A DNA stretch of 13,140 bases from positions 1 to 13,140 of the forward strand of contig JBEQBT010000075.1 of the NCBI GenBank assembly GCA_041639705.1, written 5' to 3'. Of this stretch, positions 12,325-13,140 are shown one piece after another. The notes beneath the pieces are model-generated. The model was not told the origin of the DNA, ran no database searches, and saw only the letters and a list, made by a program, of their open reading frames with translations. Positions within the stretch are counted from its first letter, which is position 1, and each line of letters opens with the position of its first letter. This DNA is from JARDZI01 sp041639705. GTDB lineage: Bacteria; Bacillota; Clostridia; Clostridiales; Caloramatoraceae. The position numbers were made by a program, and so were the translations under genes.

Positions 12325-13140
12325 ATGAGAAAAAAATTTTTAAGTGTTGTACTGATCCTTGCATTGTTTTCAACCTTATTAGCTGGATGTAACAGCAGCA
12401 AAAAACCAGCAACAGATGCTACTCCTGAAGCAGCAAAAGAAATTTATTTTTTAAACTTTAAACCAGAAATTGCTGAAGTATATGATGCAATTGCTAAGGA
12501 CTATGAAGCAGAAACAGGTGTTAAGGTAAAGGTTGTTACTGCAGCAAGCGGTACATATGAAACAACTTTAAAGTCAGAAATAGCTAAAACCGATGCTCCA
12601 ACAATCTTCCAGATTAATGGTCCAGTTGGTTATGAATCCTGGAAGGATTATAGTGCAGATTTAAGCGGAACAAAGCTTTATAGCTATTTGTCAGATAAAA
12701 GCCTTGCAGTAACAAGTGGTACTGGTGTTTATGGTATTCCATATGTTGTAGAAGGTTATGGTATTATCTATAATGACGCTATTATGAAAAAATATTTCGC
12801 ATTAAGTAATAAGGCAGTTTCTATTAGTTCAGCAGCTGAAATCAATAACTTCGATTTATTGAAAAAAGTAGTTGAAGATATGACCAAAAATAAGGAGCAG
12901 CTAGGGATTAAAGGTGTATTTGCATCCACATCCTTAAAAGCAGGTGATCAATGGAGATGGCAAACACATCTAGCAAATTTACCATTATATTATGAATTCA
13001 AGGATAACACCCAATATGACAACACAGTTTTAGCTGGCTTATCAGCAAAAACAATTGATTTCAAATATTCAAATAACTATAAGAACATATTTGATCTATA
13101 TATAAATAATTCTGGAACAGATAGAAAACTATTAGGAAGT
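12325..13140 (+). CDS. ABC transporter substrate-binding lipoprotein, family 1 (sugar type), cut at right edge
   Basis: The first 272 codons are present and the frame is still open at the edge. The N-terminus MRKKFLSVVLILALFSTLLAGC is a lipoprotein signal (written with its lipobox LAGC, cysteine 22 as lipid anchor), so the mature protein sits on the outer face of the membrane. It continues with a Ser/Lys/Ala linker and a family 1 solute-binding fold: YFLNFKPEIAEVYDAIAKDYE, then ETGVKVKVVTA, DAPTIFQINGP and GVYGIPYVVEGYGIIYND, the usual strand and hinge landmarks of carbohydrate-binding members. AAAGGGGAGAGGGG precedes the ATG. The LacI-type operator supports a sugar substrate and induction. 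Permease genes would be expected beyond the window. The sugar cannot be named. Confidence 0.9.
   Translation, partial: MRKKFLSVVLILALFSTLLAGCNSSKKPATDATPEAAKEIYFLNFKPEIAEVYDAIAKDYEAETGVKVKVVTAASGTYETTLKSEIAKTDAPTIFQINGPVGYESWKDYSADLSGTKLYSYLSDKSLAVTSGTGVYGIPYVVEGYGIIYNDAIMKKYFALSNKAVSISSAAEINNFDLLKKVVEDMTKNKEQLGIKGVFASTSLKAGDQWRWQTHLANLPLYYEFKDNTQYDNTVLAGLSAKTIDFKYSNNYKNIFDLYINNSGTDRKLLGS

Overview
The window reads as chromosomal DNA of a low-GC, Gram-positive anaerobe of the Clostridia type. The signs are A/T-rich codon use, strong AGGAGG ribosome-binding sites, T-box leaders, clostridial-type short LeuC and LeuD subunits, and an IlvD lacking the first cluster cysteine of the [2Fe-2S] type. 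No species can be named from the sequence. The first 12 bases are not genomic: they match the end of the Illumina adapter, so the left edge is an untrimmed contig end.

Positions 1-9932 form a branched-chain amino acid locus. On the minus strand, a T-box-like leader (about 3308-3117) precedes ilvC, leuC, leuD and the start of leuB. leuC/leuD and leuD/leuB overlap by ATGA, which implies translational coupling. Reading the other way, ilvD has its own promoter with an inverted repeat against the -35 box. Further right, a clear promoter and a canonical T-box leader with a leucine (CUC) specifier precede leuA, a 62-residue unknown gene and cimA. LeuA opens leucine synthesis. CimA opens the threonine-independent isoleucine route from pyruvate and acetyl-CoA, whose later steps would use LeuCD and LeuB. 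IlvC and IlvD act in the valine/leucine and isoleucine branches. The acetolactate synthase genes (ilvB/ilvN) are not in the window.

The gaps of this locus carry many short palindromic mobile-type repeats. One family is a 93-bp element starting GTAGGGGCGA, upstream of ilvC and of cimA, with a chimeric copy after ilvD. The other has ATGAAA ends around a TCATCCTGAG-type hairpin, with one copy upstream of ilvD and two in tandem between the leuA T-box and leuA. The copy before cimA supplies the only ATG in the cimA frame. The well-placed Shine-Dalgarno/ATG is one base out of frame, which suggests an indel in a short G run.

Positions 9933-13140 hold different functions. Two hairpins separate cimA from a minus-strand, multi-membrane-span O-antigen ligase/polymerase-like gene. 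A gene-poor stretch of about 920 bp follows. It holds a block of three hairpins, a candidate small RNA of about 100 nt with its own promoter and terminator, and LacI-type operators. It leads into a sugar-type ABC transporter lipoprotein gene that runs off the right edge.
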